Below are positions 36,994 through 46,476 of a DNA stretch of 64,000 nucleotides, one piece after another. Both the position numbers and the translations under genes were made by a program. The notes beneath the pieces are model-generated. The model worked only from the letters and a program-made list of their open reading frames with translations, had not been told where the DNA came from and did not search any database. The stretch is from Arthrobacter sp. S39. GTDB taxonomy: Bacteria; Actinomycetota; Actinomycetes; Actinomycetales; Micrococcaceae. How positions within the stretch are numbered: position 1 is the stretch's first letter; each line of letters starts with the position of its first letter. The stretch covers positions 186,001 through 250,000 of the forward strand of contig NZ_SIHX01000001.1 in the NCBI RefSeq assembly GCF_004320525.1. Reading direction: 5' to 3'.

Positions 36994-38184
36994 GTGGCAA
37001 AGGCAAAGTTCGAGCGGACTAAGCCGCACGTCAACATCGGCACCATTGGTCACGTTGACCACGGTAAGACGACGCTGACTGCCGCCATTTCCAAGGTGCT
37101 GTACGACAAGTACCCGACTCTCAACGAGCAGCGCGACTTCGCGTCGATTGACTCTGCTCCGGAAGAGCGCCAGCGTGGTATCACGATCAACATCTCCCAC
37201 GTTGAGTACCAGACCGAGAAGCGCCACTACGCACACGTAGACGCTCCGGGTCACGCTGACTACATCAAGAACATGATCACCGGCGCTGCACAGATGGACG
37301 GTGCGATCCTCGTGGTTGCCGCCACTGACGGCCCGATGGCTCAGACCCGCGAGCACGTTCTGCTCGCCCGCCAGGTTGGCGTTCCCTACCTGCTGGTTGC
37401 GCTGAACAAGTCGGACATGGTTGACGACGAAGAACTGCTGGACCTCGTTGAAATGGAAGTTCGTGAGCTGCTTTCCGCTCAGGGCTTCGATGGCGACGAC
37501 GCTCCCGTCGTTCGCGTTTCCGGCCTGAAGGCCCTCGAAGGCGACCCCATCTGGGTCAAGTCCGTTGAGGACCTCATGGAAGCCGTTGACGAGTCCGTTC
37601 CGGACCCCGTACGTGACCGTGACAAGCCGTTCCTGATGCCGATCGAAGACGTCTTCACGATCACCGGCCGTGGCACCGTTGTAACGGGCCGCGCCGAGCG
37701 TGGAACCCTCGCCATCAACTCCGAGGTCGAGATCGTCGGCATCCGCCCGGTCCAGAAGACCACGGTTACCGGTATCGAGATGTTCCACAAGCAGCTCGAC
37801 GAAGCATGGGCCGGCGAGAACTGTGGCCTCCTGCTCCGCGGTCTGAAGCGCGATGACGTAGAGCGTGGCCAGGTTGTCGTCAAGCCGGGTTCCATCACCC
37901 CGCACACCGACTTCGAGGCTAACGTCTACATCCTCTCCAAGGACGAAGGCGGGCGTCACAACCCGTTCTACTCCAACTACCGCCCGCAGTTCTACTTCCG
38001 CACCACGGACGTAACCGGCGTTATCACCCTGCCGGAAGGCACGGAAATGGTTATGCCTGGCGACAACACTGAGATGACCGTTGCGCTCATCCAGCCGATC
38101 GCAATGGAAGAGGGCCTCGGCTTCGCTATCCGCGAAGGCGGCCGCACCGTTGGTTCAGGACGCGTTACCAAGATCATCAAGTAA
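36994..38184 (+). CDS. tuf: Elongation factor Tu
   Basis: 396 residues from GTG 36994 with AGGAGGA 7 nt upstream, the best ribosome-binding site in the window. G1 is [17 protein letters not shown]2 [13 protein letters not shown]3 [17 protein letters not shown]4 [10 protein letters not shown]. Domain II starts near residue 210 ([20 protein letters not shown]) and domain III ends [17 protein letters not shown]. It delivers aminoacyl-tRNA to the A site. Followed at once by a terminator, so the str transcript ends here. Confidence 0.99.
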   Translation: MAKAKFERTKPHVNIGTIGHVDHGKTTLTAAISKVLYDKYPTLNEQRDFASIDSAPEERQRGITINISHVEYQTEKRHYAHVDAPGHADYIKNMITGAAQMDGAILVVAATDGPMAQTREHVLLARQVGVPYLLVALNKSDMVDDEELLDLVEMEVRELLSAQGFDGDDAPVVRVSGLKALEGDPIWVKSVEDLMEAVDESVPDPVRDRDKPFLMPIEDVFTITGRGTVVTGRAERGTLAINSEVEIVGIRPVQKTTVTGIEMFHKQLDEAWAGENCGLLLRGLKRDDVERGQVVVKPGSITPHTDFEANVYILSKDEGGRHNPFYSNYRPQFYFRTTDVTGVITLPEGTEMVMPGDNTEMTVALIQPIAMEEGLGFAIREGGRTVGSGRVTKIIK

Positions 38185-38239
38185 TTCTTGTTGATCCCAC
38201 TGATCGGTATGGCCGTCTGACGGCCTGACGAGAAGTTTG

Positions 38240-38276
38240 GAACAGCCCCGCTGCTAGTGCAGCGGGGCTGTTCTTT
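38240..38276 (+). terminator. Terminator of the str operon / tuf
   Basis: GAACAGCCCCGCTGC, loop TAGT, GCAGCGGGGCTGTTC, then TTTGCT. A 15-bp perfect stem 55 nt past the tuf stop. Confidence 0.85.
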
Positions 38277-38280
38277 GCTA

Positions 38281-38307
38281 CAATTAATCCAATCACTGGA
38301 TTAATTG
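38281..38307. promoter_or_regulatory. Perfect 11-bp AT-rich inverted repeat, candidate operator
   Basis: CAATTAATCCA, 5-nt spacer ATCAC, exact complement TGGATTAATTG. Strikingly AT-rich for this genome and 37 nt before the start of the giant membrane-protein gene. The dyad resembles MarR- or TetR-type operators. No regulator gene is adjacent, so the partner must be elsewhere. Confidence 0.5.
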
Positions 38308-38344
38308 GGGCTGGGGTCATCCTGCCCGTCGGAGAGGGTTCACC

Positions 38345-41300
38345 ATGCCGGACGAATCTTATGAAGCGGGTTATCGCGCCGGCCACCTTCAGGGGTGGCT
38401 GGACGCTATGGCAAAAGTGGATGGCCCCCGGCCGGCCACCAGCTCTGCGGCGCCGGTTCCGCCGCCTTTGGCAGTCCCCGTGGTTTCGCCCGAACTGGCA
38501 GCGGTCCACACTGTTGGTTCCCTCATCGAGCCTGGCCCGGCTTCCGAATTGCCTGTCGCCCGGCAGGCACCGGTAGCCCGAGTGGACCTCCCGGTGCCGC
38601 CGTCTATTCCCTTCGCCGCTCCGCAGCAGGCTGAGACGCCGGCAGAACGCCAGGCACGGCGGGAGAAGCGGGACAGGCAGAACATCAACATCACGCTTTA
38701 CGTAGCCAGCCTCCTCCTGGTCGCCGCAGCTGCACTGTTCATCGGTACCAGCCTTCCTCCCATGCTGCGCTTCGCCGGAGTCGTCGCCGTAACTGCCGCG
38801 TTCTACGCCTCAGGGTTCGTTCTTCACGCCCGGGTGCCACGCCTGCGGCCGGCGGCCGTGGCATTTGCTGGTACCGGACTGGCCCTGGTTCCGGTCACCG
38901 GACTAGCCCTGTACAACTTCGCCCTCCACCATGGCCCCACGGCCTGGCTGATCACCTCCTTGATTGGCACCGTGGCGTACGTGGCCGCGGCAGTCCGCCT
39001 GGAGAGCCGCGTGCTGGTTTATCTGTCGCTGACCTTCGTGGCATCCACGGCGTGGTCCGGCGTCTCAGTCCTGGGCGGGGCACTGGTCTGGTATTTCGCT
39101 TCCCTGATCGGTGTGGCGGTCATGCTCACACTCCTGGCCCTGGTCCGGCCCGGCTGGCTGCCGCCGGTCTATGTGCGGCCCCTGATGGTGCTGCACCCGT
39201 TGGTGGTGCCGGCCGTCGCAGCGGCAGCCACGTGCGTTCCGCTGCTGCTGGACAAAGCCGAATACGCGCTCATCATGGCCGTGTGCGGCTGCTACTTTGG
39301 ACTGCTGGCCGCAGTGCCCGGGACCCGCCTCCGGCTTGCCAACTTCTACGCGGCGCGGATGTCACTTAGCCTGGCCGCCGCCGTCGAAATCTGGCACCTG
39401 ACCGGCCGGGGGAGTGACGCCTTTCTGGCCGCGGCAGGATTACTCGCTGTCCAGGGAGTGGCCGTGGCCTTCGGGGCTGCCAGGTTGAGCCAGTGGTTCC
39501 CCCAGGCTGACAGCCGGCAGAACCAGCACGAAGCGTCCGCGGGCACACCCCGGCGGCGTTGGCTCGTGGACGCGGTGGCCACGTTCGGCATCCAGGTACT
39601 TCTCACGGTGGTGTACGCCAGCCTCGTCCTGTCCGCGGAGTTCTTCCGGTACGGGACGCCCGGCCAGGTGGGCGATGTTCCCCTGTGGATGCCCGTGGCG
39701 GTGGCGCTGGCCACCAGCTTTGTTTTGGCCGCCAGACTGGGCGGGCCAGCCGAGTGGGCTCCGGTGGCTTCCCTGCTCCTCGCCGCAGTGCTTGGCGATG
39801 CGATGGGAGCCTGGCCTGTGGCAATCATGCTGGCACTGGCGTTCCTCTTCTGGACCGCCCGCGCCTTTTTTGCGGTGGGAGCACTCCGGCGGAACCTGGC
39901 GCTCGGAGCGCGGATATCGGTGACCCTGGCGGTACCTTTTACGGTCGCTGCGGTAATTGACGGCGGCCCGGACCGCATCATCGCCTCAGTTTTCGGCCTG
40001 CTGGTGGCGCTGGTGTGCCAGCAGGCGTTCTCGGCGGTCCTGGAGCGTTCAGGAGCCAGGTCCCTGGCCCCGGAGGCCACGCTTGCCGGCTTCGGAGCCG
40101 CCGGACTGGCCATGGTCGTCCTGCTGGTGCTCCTTGACACTACGCCGGGGCATGGGTGGGTCTGGGCTGCCGTCATCATCCAACTGCTGTCCGCGCTGGC
40201 GATAGGCCTGTTCGTTGTGCCGCGGCCGGAGAGCGAGCTTGCGTGGAACGCAACGGTGTGGGAGGCCCTGCCGCTGGCGGCCTCCACGCTATGTGTCCCG
40301 GTGGCATTCCTTGCTGTGACCGAGGCAGCCGGGAACACTGCTCTGCTGCTGGTGTTGGGTTATCTGTTCGCCTCCGGCGTCCGGATGCGCGTGCGGCAGC
40401 ATCGCTGGACCTACTGGTGGCTCGGACGCCTGGCGGCGACGGTACTGGTGCTGACCGCTTTTGATCTTCTCCAGGAAGAGGCCGGAGCAACAGTCATCGC
40501 GGGCGACGAAATCCAACCTGCCGCCGTGCTGGTCCTCTTCCTGGCCATCCAGTTGGTCTTCCCGATGGCCGCCGCCGTCCGGGGAGAGGCGCCGCGGGGA
40601 GTCCTGGTGGATCCCGGCGTCGTGCTGCTGCTCCAGCTACTGGCGTCCGCAGCGCTGCTGACCACCGAGCCGGAGGGCTGGCAGGCAACCTTCGCCGCGG
40701 CCGTGACCGCGCTTTCCTCGACGGCTGCGGGGTACGTCTTCAGGTCGAACGGCACCGCGGTCTGGTTTGCGCCGTCGTCGTTGGCTTTCCTGTTGGCGTT
40801 CAGCCGCGGTGAGCTTCTGGTTGTTGAAGGGCTTCTGGGCATCCATGCCGTGTTCGCTGCGGTCATGGTGGTGGCATCCGCCCAGCCGGCCCGGAAGGGC
40901 TGGTATTTTGCGGCGGCCAGGCTGCTCACAGCGGCCCTCGCTGCTGTCCTCAGCTACGACGTCACAGCATCTCCGACGGCGGTCTCAGTGACCTTTGCCT
41001 TTGTCCTTGCCGCGCAGCACGGCGTCCGCTGGATTATGCGTTCGCGGCTGGCTGAGGTCCCTTTCCAGCAGGCGGCCGTCTGGATCACCCTGGCGGGCCA
41101 GGCTCTGCTTCCGCTGGCCTACGCCTGGCAGGCGCAAAGCGGTTGGGGGAGGGTTTCCGACGACGACGGCGGACGCTGGGTGGTGCTCCTGGAGCTGGTT
41201 CTGCTGCTGGTCTCGGCCGTCGTGGCCAGCCGGTTCTTCGTGGCACGCGGCTCCCTCTACTTCGGGGTCTACGCGCTGTTGTTTGCCGTACTCGCGCTGG

Positions 41301-42514
41301 GCCCGGTGGTCGGGTTCGCCAACGCCGGCCAGCGAGGCAGCATGGCGTTCCTGGCGGCTCCCGTCCTGGACTACACGGGGACGGCGGCGGTGCTCTTGGG
41401 TATGGCGTTGCTCGCTACCGTCGCCGGCGTGCTGCGGCGCGGGCGGAACGTGCCCGTCGCGGATGTCGAGCACTGGCAGTGGCTTGCCGCGGCTGGATCA
41501 TTCGCCGTGGCAGCCCTGTTTGTGGCACCGATGGCATCGGACTGGGTGCTTGGGGCCGCGCTGCTGGTCCTCGCCACGGTGTGCTTCGCTGCCTCTCATG
41601 TTGAGGGACTGCCCTGGCTGTATGCGCCGGCGTCCCTGGCGGTACTGGCCGGCGGCTCAACGCTCGGCGACTCGATTTTCCAGGACGTTCCGGGGGCGTG
41701 GGGCAGGTATTTGCCTTGGCTGTGCGGGACCGGCCTGGCGGCAGTGGGGCTGTACTCTGCGCGGCTGTACCGACGCGGACAGCTTACAGCTGACGCCGTG
41801 CGCCGCTGGTCGCTGGCTGGAGCCGCCTTTGCCGGGCTCTGCCTGGTCGCGTCGACCGGTGTCCGGCCCGACGCGACGGCGTGGGCAGCGGCCGTTGCAC
41901 TGGCCGCGGCTGTGGGTGTCGCCTGCAACGAGGCGCCGGGAACGGTGCGCCGGGTCGTCGCCGAAGCAGGTTTCGTGACCGTGGTGGCTGCGGTACAGCG
42001 GGCCGCGATCTTTGAGCTGGACGGGGAGTACGGCCTGAACTACCGGCTTTCCAGTGGCCTGCCTGACCCGTTCTGGGTAGCCCAGTGGTATGTCCTCGCA
42101 GGAACCGGCCTGGCCGCACTGCGCTTCGCCTCGGGACAGCGGAGTGCCGGAAGGGCCTTGGCTGGGGCTGCAGCAGGGCTGCTCACGCTGAGCGGACTGG
42201 GTGTGGTGTTTGGCGGAACCGGCAGCCAGCAACTGTGGGTGCTTGTGCTGTTCGCCGGGCTCCTGCTCGGCGGCCTGGGGCTGGGGGACAGGCTGTTTGT
42301 CTGGTGGGGAGCCGCCGGAGTCGCGGCCTGCATTCTCTGGGCGATGCGTCAGTACACCTTCGCACTCCTGGCGCTGATCGCCGTCGGGCTTATCGGGTTC
42401 GCTCTCTGGCGGCTGAACCGCGGGACGGCCGTGGAGAAACCGGCGGTGCAGCCGCCGGCAGGGCAGCCTGCACCTGACCAACCGGACCGTGGCGGGCCGT
42501 TCAGCAAGCACTGA
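38345..42514 (+). CDS. Giant polytopic membrane protein (1389 aa), unknown function
   Basis: 1389 residues, with GGAGAGGG 7 nt upstream of the ATG. Residues 1-113 are a cytosolic Pro/Ala-rich region. It begins with an MPDESYEAGYRAGHLQGWLD segment and ends with a basic stretch (ERQARREKRDRQN). From residue 115 onward, roughly 35-40 hydrophobic helices follow one another with very short loops and no recognisable catalytic motif. The layout resembles DUF2339 or SCO7613-type actinobacterial membrane proteins, but I cannot confirm either. The last 25 residues are Pro/Gln-rich and hydrophilic. It sits alone between the tuf terminator and a 41-residue membrane ORF, behind a dyad that suggests specific regulation. 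Confidence 0.8.
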   Translation: MPDESYEAGYRAGHLQGWLDAMAKVDGPRPATSSAAPVPPPLAVPVVSPELAAVHTVGSLIEPGPASELPVARQAPVARVDLPVPPSIPFAAPQQAETPAERQARREKRDRQNINITLYVASLLLVAAAALFIGTSLPPMLRFAGVVAVTAAFYASGFVLHARVPRLRPAAVAFAGTGLALVPVTGLALYNFALHHGPTAWLITSLIGTVAYVAAAVRLESRVLVYLSLTFVASTAWSGVSVLGGALVWYFASLIGVAVMLTLLALVRPGWLPPVYVRPLMVLHPLVVPAVAAAATCVPLLLDKAEYALIMAVCGCYFGLLAAVPGTRLRLANFYAARMSLSLAAAVEIWHLTGRGSDAFLAAAGLLAVQGVAVAFGAARLSQWFPQADSRQNQHEASAGTPRRRWLVDAVATFGIQVLLTVVYASLVLSAEFFRYGTPGQVGDVPLWMPVAVALATSFVLAARLGGPAEWAPVASLLLAAVLGDAMGAWPVAIMLALAFLFWTARAFFAVGALRRNLALGARISVTLAVPFTVAAVIDGGPDRIIASVFGLLVALVCQQAFSAVLERSGARSLAPEATLAGFGAAGLAMVVLLVLLDTTPGHGWVWAAVIIQLLSALAIGLFVVPRPESELAWNATVWEALPLAASTLCVPVAFLAVTEAAGNTALLLVLGYLFASGVRMRVRQHRWTYWWLGRLAATVLVLTAFDLLQEEAGATVIAGDEIQPAAVLVLFLAIQLVFPMAAAVRGEAPRGVLVDPGVVLLLQLLASAALLTTEPEGWQATFAAAVTALSSTAAGYVFRSNGTAVWFAPSSLAFLLAFSRGELLVVEGLLGIHAVFAAVMVVASAQPARKGWYFAAARLLTAALAAVLSYDVTASPTAVSVTFAFVLAAQHGVRWIMRSRLAEVPFQQAAVWITLAGQALLPLAYAWQAQSGWGRVSDDDGGRWVVLLELVLLLVSAVVASRFFVARGSLYFGVYALLFAVLALGPVVGFANAGQRGSMAFLAAPVLDYTGTAAVLLGMALLATVAGVLRRGRNVPVADVEHWQWLAAAGSFAVAALFVAPMASDWVLGAALLVLATVCFAASHVEGLPWLYAPASLAVLAGGSTLGDSIFQDVPGAWGRYLPWLCGTGLAAVGLYSARLYRRGQLTADAVRRWSLAGAAFAGLCLVASTGVRPDATAWAAAVALAAAVGVACNEAPGTVRRVVAEAGFVTVVAAVQRAAIFELDGEYGLNYRLSSGLPDPFWVAQWYVLAGTGLAALRFASGQRSAGRALAGAAAGLLTLSGLGVVFGGTGSQQLWVLVLFAGLLLGGLGLGDRLFVWWGAAGVAACILWAMRQYTFALLALIAVGLIGFALWRLNRGTAVEKPAVQPPAGQPAPDQPDRGGPFSKH

Positions 42515-42544
42515 TACTGTTGCTTGCATCGAGAGGAGCGCATC

Positions 42545-42670
42545 ATGGAATGGCTAATTTTCCTGGCTGTCGTGGTTGCCATTGTCGCCGGAGTTTTTTG
42601 GGCGAAGAAGTATTTCCGGAATGAGATCGACCGCGCCAAACGCATCAACCGGGCAAAAAAGAACCAGTAA
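42545..42670 (+). CDS. 41-residue single-pass membrane peptide
   Basis: ATG 42545 to TAA 42668-42670, with GAGAGGAGCG 4-12 nt upstream. One hydrophobic helix (LIFLAVVVAIVAGVFWAK) is followed by a strongly basic tail (KKYFRNEIDRAKRINRAKKN), so the topology would be N-out, C-in. It begins 30 nt after the giant membrane protein on the same strand and may be a small accessory subunit. No family is recognised. Short but supported by a good ribosome-binding site. Confidence 0.6.
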   Translation: MEWLIFLAVVVAIVAGVFWAKKYFRNEIDRAKRINRAKKNQ

Positions 42671-42696
42671 GGCAGCGGTAAATACAGGGCCCCTGC

Positions 42697-42716
42697 CAGC
42701 CTTGGTGCAAAGGCTG
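42697..42716. terminator. Weak bidirectional hairpin between the 41-aa ORF and the GH1 gene
   Basis: CAGCCTT, loop GGTGCA, AAGGCTG in a 53-nt convergent gap. No U-tract on either side, so terminator function is uncertain. Confidence 0.35.
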
Positions 42717-42723
42717 CCCGCGC

Positions 42724-44175
42724 TCAGCCGGGCGGCTTTTTCCGTTCCCTGCTGAGGGCCTGGTACCAGTAGAAGGACTCTTTGGGGGTCCGCTCCTGCG
42801 TCTCGAAATCCACATGGATCAGTCCGAAGCGCTGCGAGTAGCCCGCCGCCCATTCGAAGTTGTCCATCAGAGTCCAGACGTAGTAGCCACGGAGGTCAAC
42901 CCCTTCGGCAATTCCTCCGGGGGCGGTGGCGTCCAGAGCCTGCCGCAAGTGGTCCGCGATGTATTTCACCCGGCGCCCATCCTGGAGCCGGCCGCTGACC
43001 CGGTCCGGCTCCGGGAAACTGGCCCCGCTTTCCGTGATGTAGACGGGCGGCAGCGCGTCCCCGTAGCGGTCGCGGAGCTCGGCGAGCAGGACGCCGAGAT
43101 GGGCAGGAGCGACGGGCCACCCGAAACCGGTGGTTCCATATTCCGGGTACCCCACTTCGTGGAACGGCAGCCGGGCCACGGCCTTGTGGGTGTCGGCGGG
43201 AATGGGGGTGATGCCGCGGCTCATGGCCACCTTCACGGGGAAATAGTAGTTGAGGCCGTAGAAGTCCAGGGGCTGGTTAATGGTCTTGAGGTCAGCGTCT
43301 GAAAGTTTCCCGATGGACCGAAGCCACGGCCGTGCCACCAGGGGGAGTCTGGGGTAGCGTCCCAGCAGCACGGGGTCGGCGTAGATCCGGTTCATCAGCA
43401 GGTCGTACAGCTTCGCGACGTGCCGGTCGCCGAACTTCCTGCTGGCGGGGCGCACCGGTGAGTGCAGGTTGGTCACTCCCACGCCGCCCGTGACGCCGGC
43501 GGCACGGAGGGCCTGCACCCCCAGGCCGTGGGCCAGCAGCTGGTGATGGATCGACGGCAGGGCGTCGAACATGAGGGCCCTGCCGGGCGCATGGACGCCC
43601 AGGGCATACCCGTTCAGTGTTACCGAAACGGGCTCGTTCAGCGTCACCCACTGGGCGACGCGGTCGCCGAAGCGCTTCCCGGCCACCGCGCAGTACTCGG
43701 CAAACCGTTCGGCAGTGGCACGGTTCATCCAACCGCCGGCTTGCTCCAGGGGCAGCGGGGTGTCCCAGTGGTACAGGGTCGCCATCGGCGAGATGCCCGC
43801 TTCGAGGAGCTGGTCAATCAGCCGGTCGTAAAAGTCCAGGCCCTGGCTGTTGATGGCGCCGCGGCCGTCCGGCTGGATCCGGGGCCAGGAAAGGGAGAAG
43901 CGGTACGAATCGATGCCCAGCTCACGCATGAGTGCGATGTCCTCGGGGACCCGGTTGTAGTGGTCGCAAGCCATGGCGGGGGAGTGGCCGTCCATGATGC
44001 TCCCGGGTTTCTGCACAAAGGCATCCCAGCCGGACGGTCCACGCCCGTCTTCGGCCAGGGCCCCCTCAATCTGGAACGCGGCTGCGGCAACGCCCAACGT
44101 AAAGGACGGCGGCAGCCGGCCGGCGAGATCGCGTACGGAAGCAGCATTTTCGACCGTCATGCCCCCATCATCCAT
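42724..44175 (-). CDS. Beta-glucosidase, glycoside hydrolase family 1
   Basis: 483 residues from 44175. An ATG at 44160 would remove five. The substrate-site start FTLGVAAAAFQIEGAL holds the conserved Gln and Glu. The acid/base Glu181 is in VTLNEPVSV. The nucleophile Glu382 is in VYITESGASF, where the usual T-E-N-G is T-E-S-G. The aglycone region is YYVWTLMDNFEWAAGYSQRF. It hydrolyses beta-linked disaccharides or aryl-glucosides, and no signal peptide is visible, so it is cytosolic. It probably acts on imported cellobiose-like sugars, although no transporter is adjacent. A LacI-like AAGCGCTT element lies upstream. Confidence 0.94.
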   Translation of the reverse strand: MDDGGMTVENAASVRDLAGRLPPSFTLGVAAAAFQIEGALAEDGRGPSGWDAFVQKPGSIMDGHSPAMACDHYNRVPEDIALMRELGIDSYRFSLSWPRIQPDGRGAINSQGLDFYDRLIDQLLEAGISPMATLYHWDTPLPLEQAGGWMNRATAERFAEYCAVAGKRFGDRVAQWVTLNEPVSVTLNGYALGVHAPGRALMFDALPSIHHQLLAHGLGVQALRAAGVTGGVGVTNLHSPVRPASRKFGDRHVAKLYDLLMNRIYADPVLLGRYPRLPLVARPWLRSIGKLSDADLKTINQPLDFYGLNYYFPVKVAMSRGITPIPADTHKAVARLPFHEVGYPEYGTTGFGWPVAPAHLGVLLAELRDRYGDALPPVYITESGASFPEPDRVSGRLQDGRRVKYIADHLRQALDATAPGGIAEGVDLRGYYVWTLMDNFEWAAGYSQRFGLIHVDFETQERTPKESFYWYQALSRERKKPPG

Positions 44176-44229
44176 TCGCAGGTTGCCGAAGGCAATGATC
44201 CGGGAGGGGCAAAGCTAAAGCAGATTCGC

Positions 44230-44259
44230 TTCTGCCGATAATATCCGGCATACTAGATG
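44230..44259 (+). promoter_or_regulatory. Candidate S10-operon promoter
   Basis: TTCTGC (44230-44235), 18-nt spacer, TAGATG (44254-44259). It would give a leader of about 280 nt before rpsJ. Sequence support is weaker than for the rpoB or tuf elements. Confidence 0.35.
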
Positions 44260-44267
44260 AGTTGTTC

Positions 44268-44275
44268 AAGCGCTT
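44268..44275. promoter_or_regulatory. LacI-like operator core AAGCGCTT ahead of the GH1 gene
   Basis: AAGCGCTT is the central CG dyad preferred by LacI/GalR regulators. On the minus strand it abuts TTGAAC, a possible -35 box of the beta-glucosidase gene about 90 nt downstream. Flanking symmetry is partial, so support is moderate. Confidence 0.4.
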
Positions 44276-44543
44276 CTTCGTGTCCCGATCCGGATAATGC
44301 CGGGTGTCAGGGTCCAAGTTGAAGACCAAACATAACCCACTCCCCATGGAACTGCGGACTTGTATGCGTGAAAATCGCGACACGCCCGACCGCGGGGGTC
44401 GGTTACGCCGGCAAGGTGAGGAACCCGGATTCATCCGGATTCAGTTTGTGCGGCGGGTGGTAGTTAAGACTTCAAATGCTTCGGCAGCCACATACAACAG
44501 GTAAGTAAACAGAGCAGCATTTACTGAAAGAGAGTCAGGCGAC

Positions 44544-44852
44544 ATGGCGGGACAAAAAATCCGCATCCGGCTGAAGTCATATGACCACGAGGTCATTGAC
44601 GTTTCAGCACGGAAGATCGTTGAGACGGTCACGCGCGCAGGCGCAACGGTAGTTGGCCCCGTGCCGCTGCCGACGGAGAAGAACGTTTACTGCGTAATCC
44701 GCTCTCCCCACAAGTACAAGGACAGCCGCGAGCACTTTGAAATGCGCACGCACAAGCGTCTTATCGACATCATCGATCCCACGCCGAAGGCTGTTGACTC
44801 GCTTATGCGTCTCGACCTGCCGGCCGACGTGAACATCGAAATCAAGCTGTAG
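44544..44852 (+). CDS. rpsJ: 30S ribosomal protein S10
   Basis: 102 residues, [20 protein letters not shown], with the conserved [20 protein letters not shown] loop and the [20 protein letters not shown] end. S10 is also NusE, linking ribosomes to NusG during transcription. First gene of the S10 operon. The upstream ~280-nt region lacks ORFs and may carry leader regulation. AAAGAGAGTC lies 7-10 nt before the ATG. Confidence 0.98.
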
Positions 44853-44869
44853 GGAGGTGCTGAGAGACT

Positions 44870-45520
44870 ATGACCGCAACCCGTAACGTAAAGGGCCTGC
44901 TGGGCACGAAGCTCGGCATGACCCAGGTCTGGGACGAGAACAACAAGCTCATCCCCGTCACTGTGGTCCAGGCAGATTCGAACGTCATCACGCAGCTGCG
45001 CAACGCAGAGACTGATGGCTACGTCGCCGTTCAGATCGGCTACGGCCAGATCGATCCCCGCAAGGTCACCAAGCCGCTGGCTGGTCACTTTGAAAAGGCA
45101 GGCGTCACGCCTCGCCGCCACGTCGTCGAACTGCGCACTGCAGATGCTGACTCTTACGAGCTGGGCCAGGAGCTTTCTGTTGAGCTCTTCGAAGCCGGCC
45201 AGAAGATCGACGTCATCGGCACCACCAAGGGTAAGGGCTTCGCCGGTGTTATGAAGCGTCACGGCTTCCACGGCGTTGGAGCTTCCCACGGTGCCCACAA
45301 GAACCACCGTAAGCCCGGTTCAATCGGTGGCGCATCCACCCCGAGCCGCGTCTTCAAGGGCATGAAAATGGCCGGCCGCATGGGCGCCGTTCGTCACACC
45401 ACGCTGAACCTCACCGTTCACGCTGTTGACGTCGAGAAGTCGCTGCTCCTGATCAAGGGTGCCGTTCCCGGCGCCCGCGGCCAGGTCGTACTCGTACGCA
45501 CCGCCGTGAAGGGAGCCTAG
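44870..45520 (+). CDS. rplC: 50S ribosomal protein L3
   Basis: 216 residues with [20 protein letters not shown] at the N-terminus and the core [20 protein letters not shown] loop that reaches toward the peptidyl-transferase centre, followed by [14 protein letters not shown]3 is one of two primary assembly initiators of the 50S subunit. GGGAGGTGC precedes the ATG by 9 nt, and the gene sits 17 nt after rpsJ. Confidence 0.98.
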   Translation: MTATRNVKGLLGTKLGMTQVWDENNKLIPVTVVQADSNVITQLRNAETDGYVAVQIGYGQIDPRKVTKPLAGHFEKAGVTPRRHVVELRTADADSYELGQELSVELFEAGQKIDVIGTTKGKGFAGVMKRHGFHGVGASHGAHKNHRKPGSIGGASTPSRVFKGMKMAGRMGAVRHTTLNLTVHAVDVEKSLLLIKGAVPGARGQVVLVRTAVKGA

Positions 45521-45524
45521 TTCA

Positions 45525-46145
45525 ATGGCTAACACTGTCAAGGTTGACCTGCCTGCAGAGATCTTCGACGTTCAGACCAACGTGCCGCTGCTGCACCAGG
45601 TCGTCGTTGCACAGCTCGCTGCTGCTCGCCAGGGTACCCACAAGACCAAGACCCGCGCCGAAGTTTCCGGTGCAGGCCGCAAGCCGTTCAAGCAGAAGGG
45701 CACCGGCCGCGCCCGTCAGGGTTCAATCCGTGCTCCTCACATGACCGGCGGTGGCGTTGTCCACGGTCCCACACCGCGTGACTACAGCCAGCGCACCCCC
45801 AAGAAGATGATTGCTGCTGCACTGCGCGGCGCACTCTCTGACCGCGCCCGCAACGGACGCATCCACGTCGTTGCTGACCTGGTTGCCGGCTCCAAGCCGT
45901 CCTCCAAAGAAGCTCTGGCAACGCTGCGCGGCGTCTCCGAGCGCAAGAACCTGCTCGTTGTCATTGAGCGCGCCAACGATGTTGCTGCACTGTCCGTGCG
46001 CAACCTCGAGGCTGTTCACGTTCTGTACGCAGACCAGCTGAACACCTACGACGTTCTCGTTTCTGACGACGTAGTCTTCACCAAGGCTGCCTACGAAGCA
46101 TTCGTTGCTGACAAGGCTGCAAAGAACGAGGAGGATGCCAAGTGA
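45525..46145 (+). CDS. rplD: 50S ribosomal protein L4
   Basis: 206 residues. The long extended loop that lines the exit tunnel is [20 protein letters not shown] followed by [14 protein letters not shown]. The globular part ends [20 protein letters not shown]. In E. coli L4 represses the S10 operon by attenuation. Whether the leader here binds L4 is untested. The stop overlaps the rplW GTG (GTGA). Confidence 0.98.
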   Translation: MANTVKVDLPAEIFDVQTNVPLLHQVVVAQLAAARQGTHKTKTRAEVSGAGRKPFKQKGTGRARQGSIRAPHMTGGGVVHGPTPRDYSQRTPKKMIAAALRGALSDRARNGRIHVVADLVAGSKPSSKEALATLRGVSERKNLLVVIERANDVAALSVRNLEAVHVLYADQLNTYDVLVSDDVVFTKAAYEAFVADKAAKNEEDAK

Positions 46146-46447
46146 GTGCAGCCACCATCAAGGACCCGCGCGACGTCGTGCTTGCACCCGTCGTATCGGA
46201 AAAGAGCTACGGCCTGATCGATGAGGGAAAGTACACCTTCCTGGTGGACCCCCGCTCGAACAAGACCGAGATCAAGCTGGCCGTGGAGAAAATCTTCTCC
46301 GTCAAGGTCGACTCGATCAACACCATCAACCGTGCCGGTAAGCGCAAGCGCACCAAATTCGGATGGGGTACCCGCAAGAACACCAAGCGTGCGATTGTCA
46401 CCCTCAAAGAAGGCACTATCGACATCTTCGGCGGTCCGCTCGCGTAG
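46142..46447 (+). CDS. rplW: 50S ribosomal protein L23
   Basis: 101 residues from GTG 46142, overlapping the rplD stop by 4 nt. [20 protein letters not shown] and VNTINR-type strand [20 protein letters not shown] identify L23, which surrounds the tunnel exit and docks trigger factor, SRP and SecYEG. Ends IFGGPLA, the usual C-terminus. Confidence 0.98.
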   Translation: MSAATIKDPRDVVLAPVVSEKSYGLIDEGKYTFLVDPRSNKTEIKLAVEKIFSVKVDSINTINRAGKRKRTKFGWGTRKNTKRAIVTLKEGTIDIFGGPLA

Positions 46448-46476
46448 CGGAGACCACTTTAACGAGGAAATAAATT

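Noticed and set aside
38345..42514. Possible ABC or MFS transporter identity of the giant membrane protein
   Set aside because: No Walker, MFS motif A or other transporter signature is present, so I left its function unassigned.
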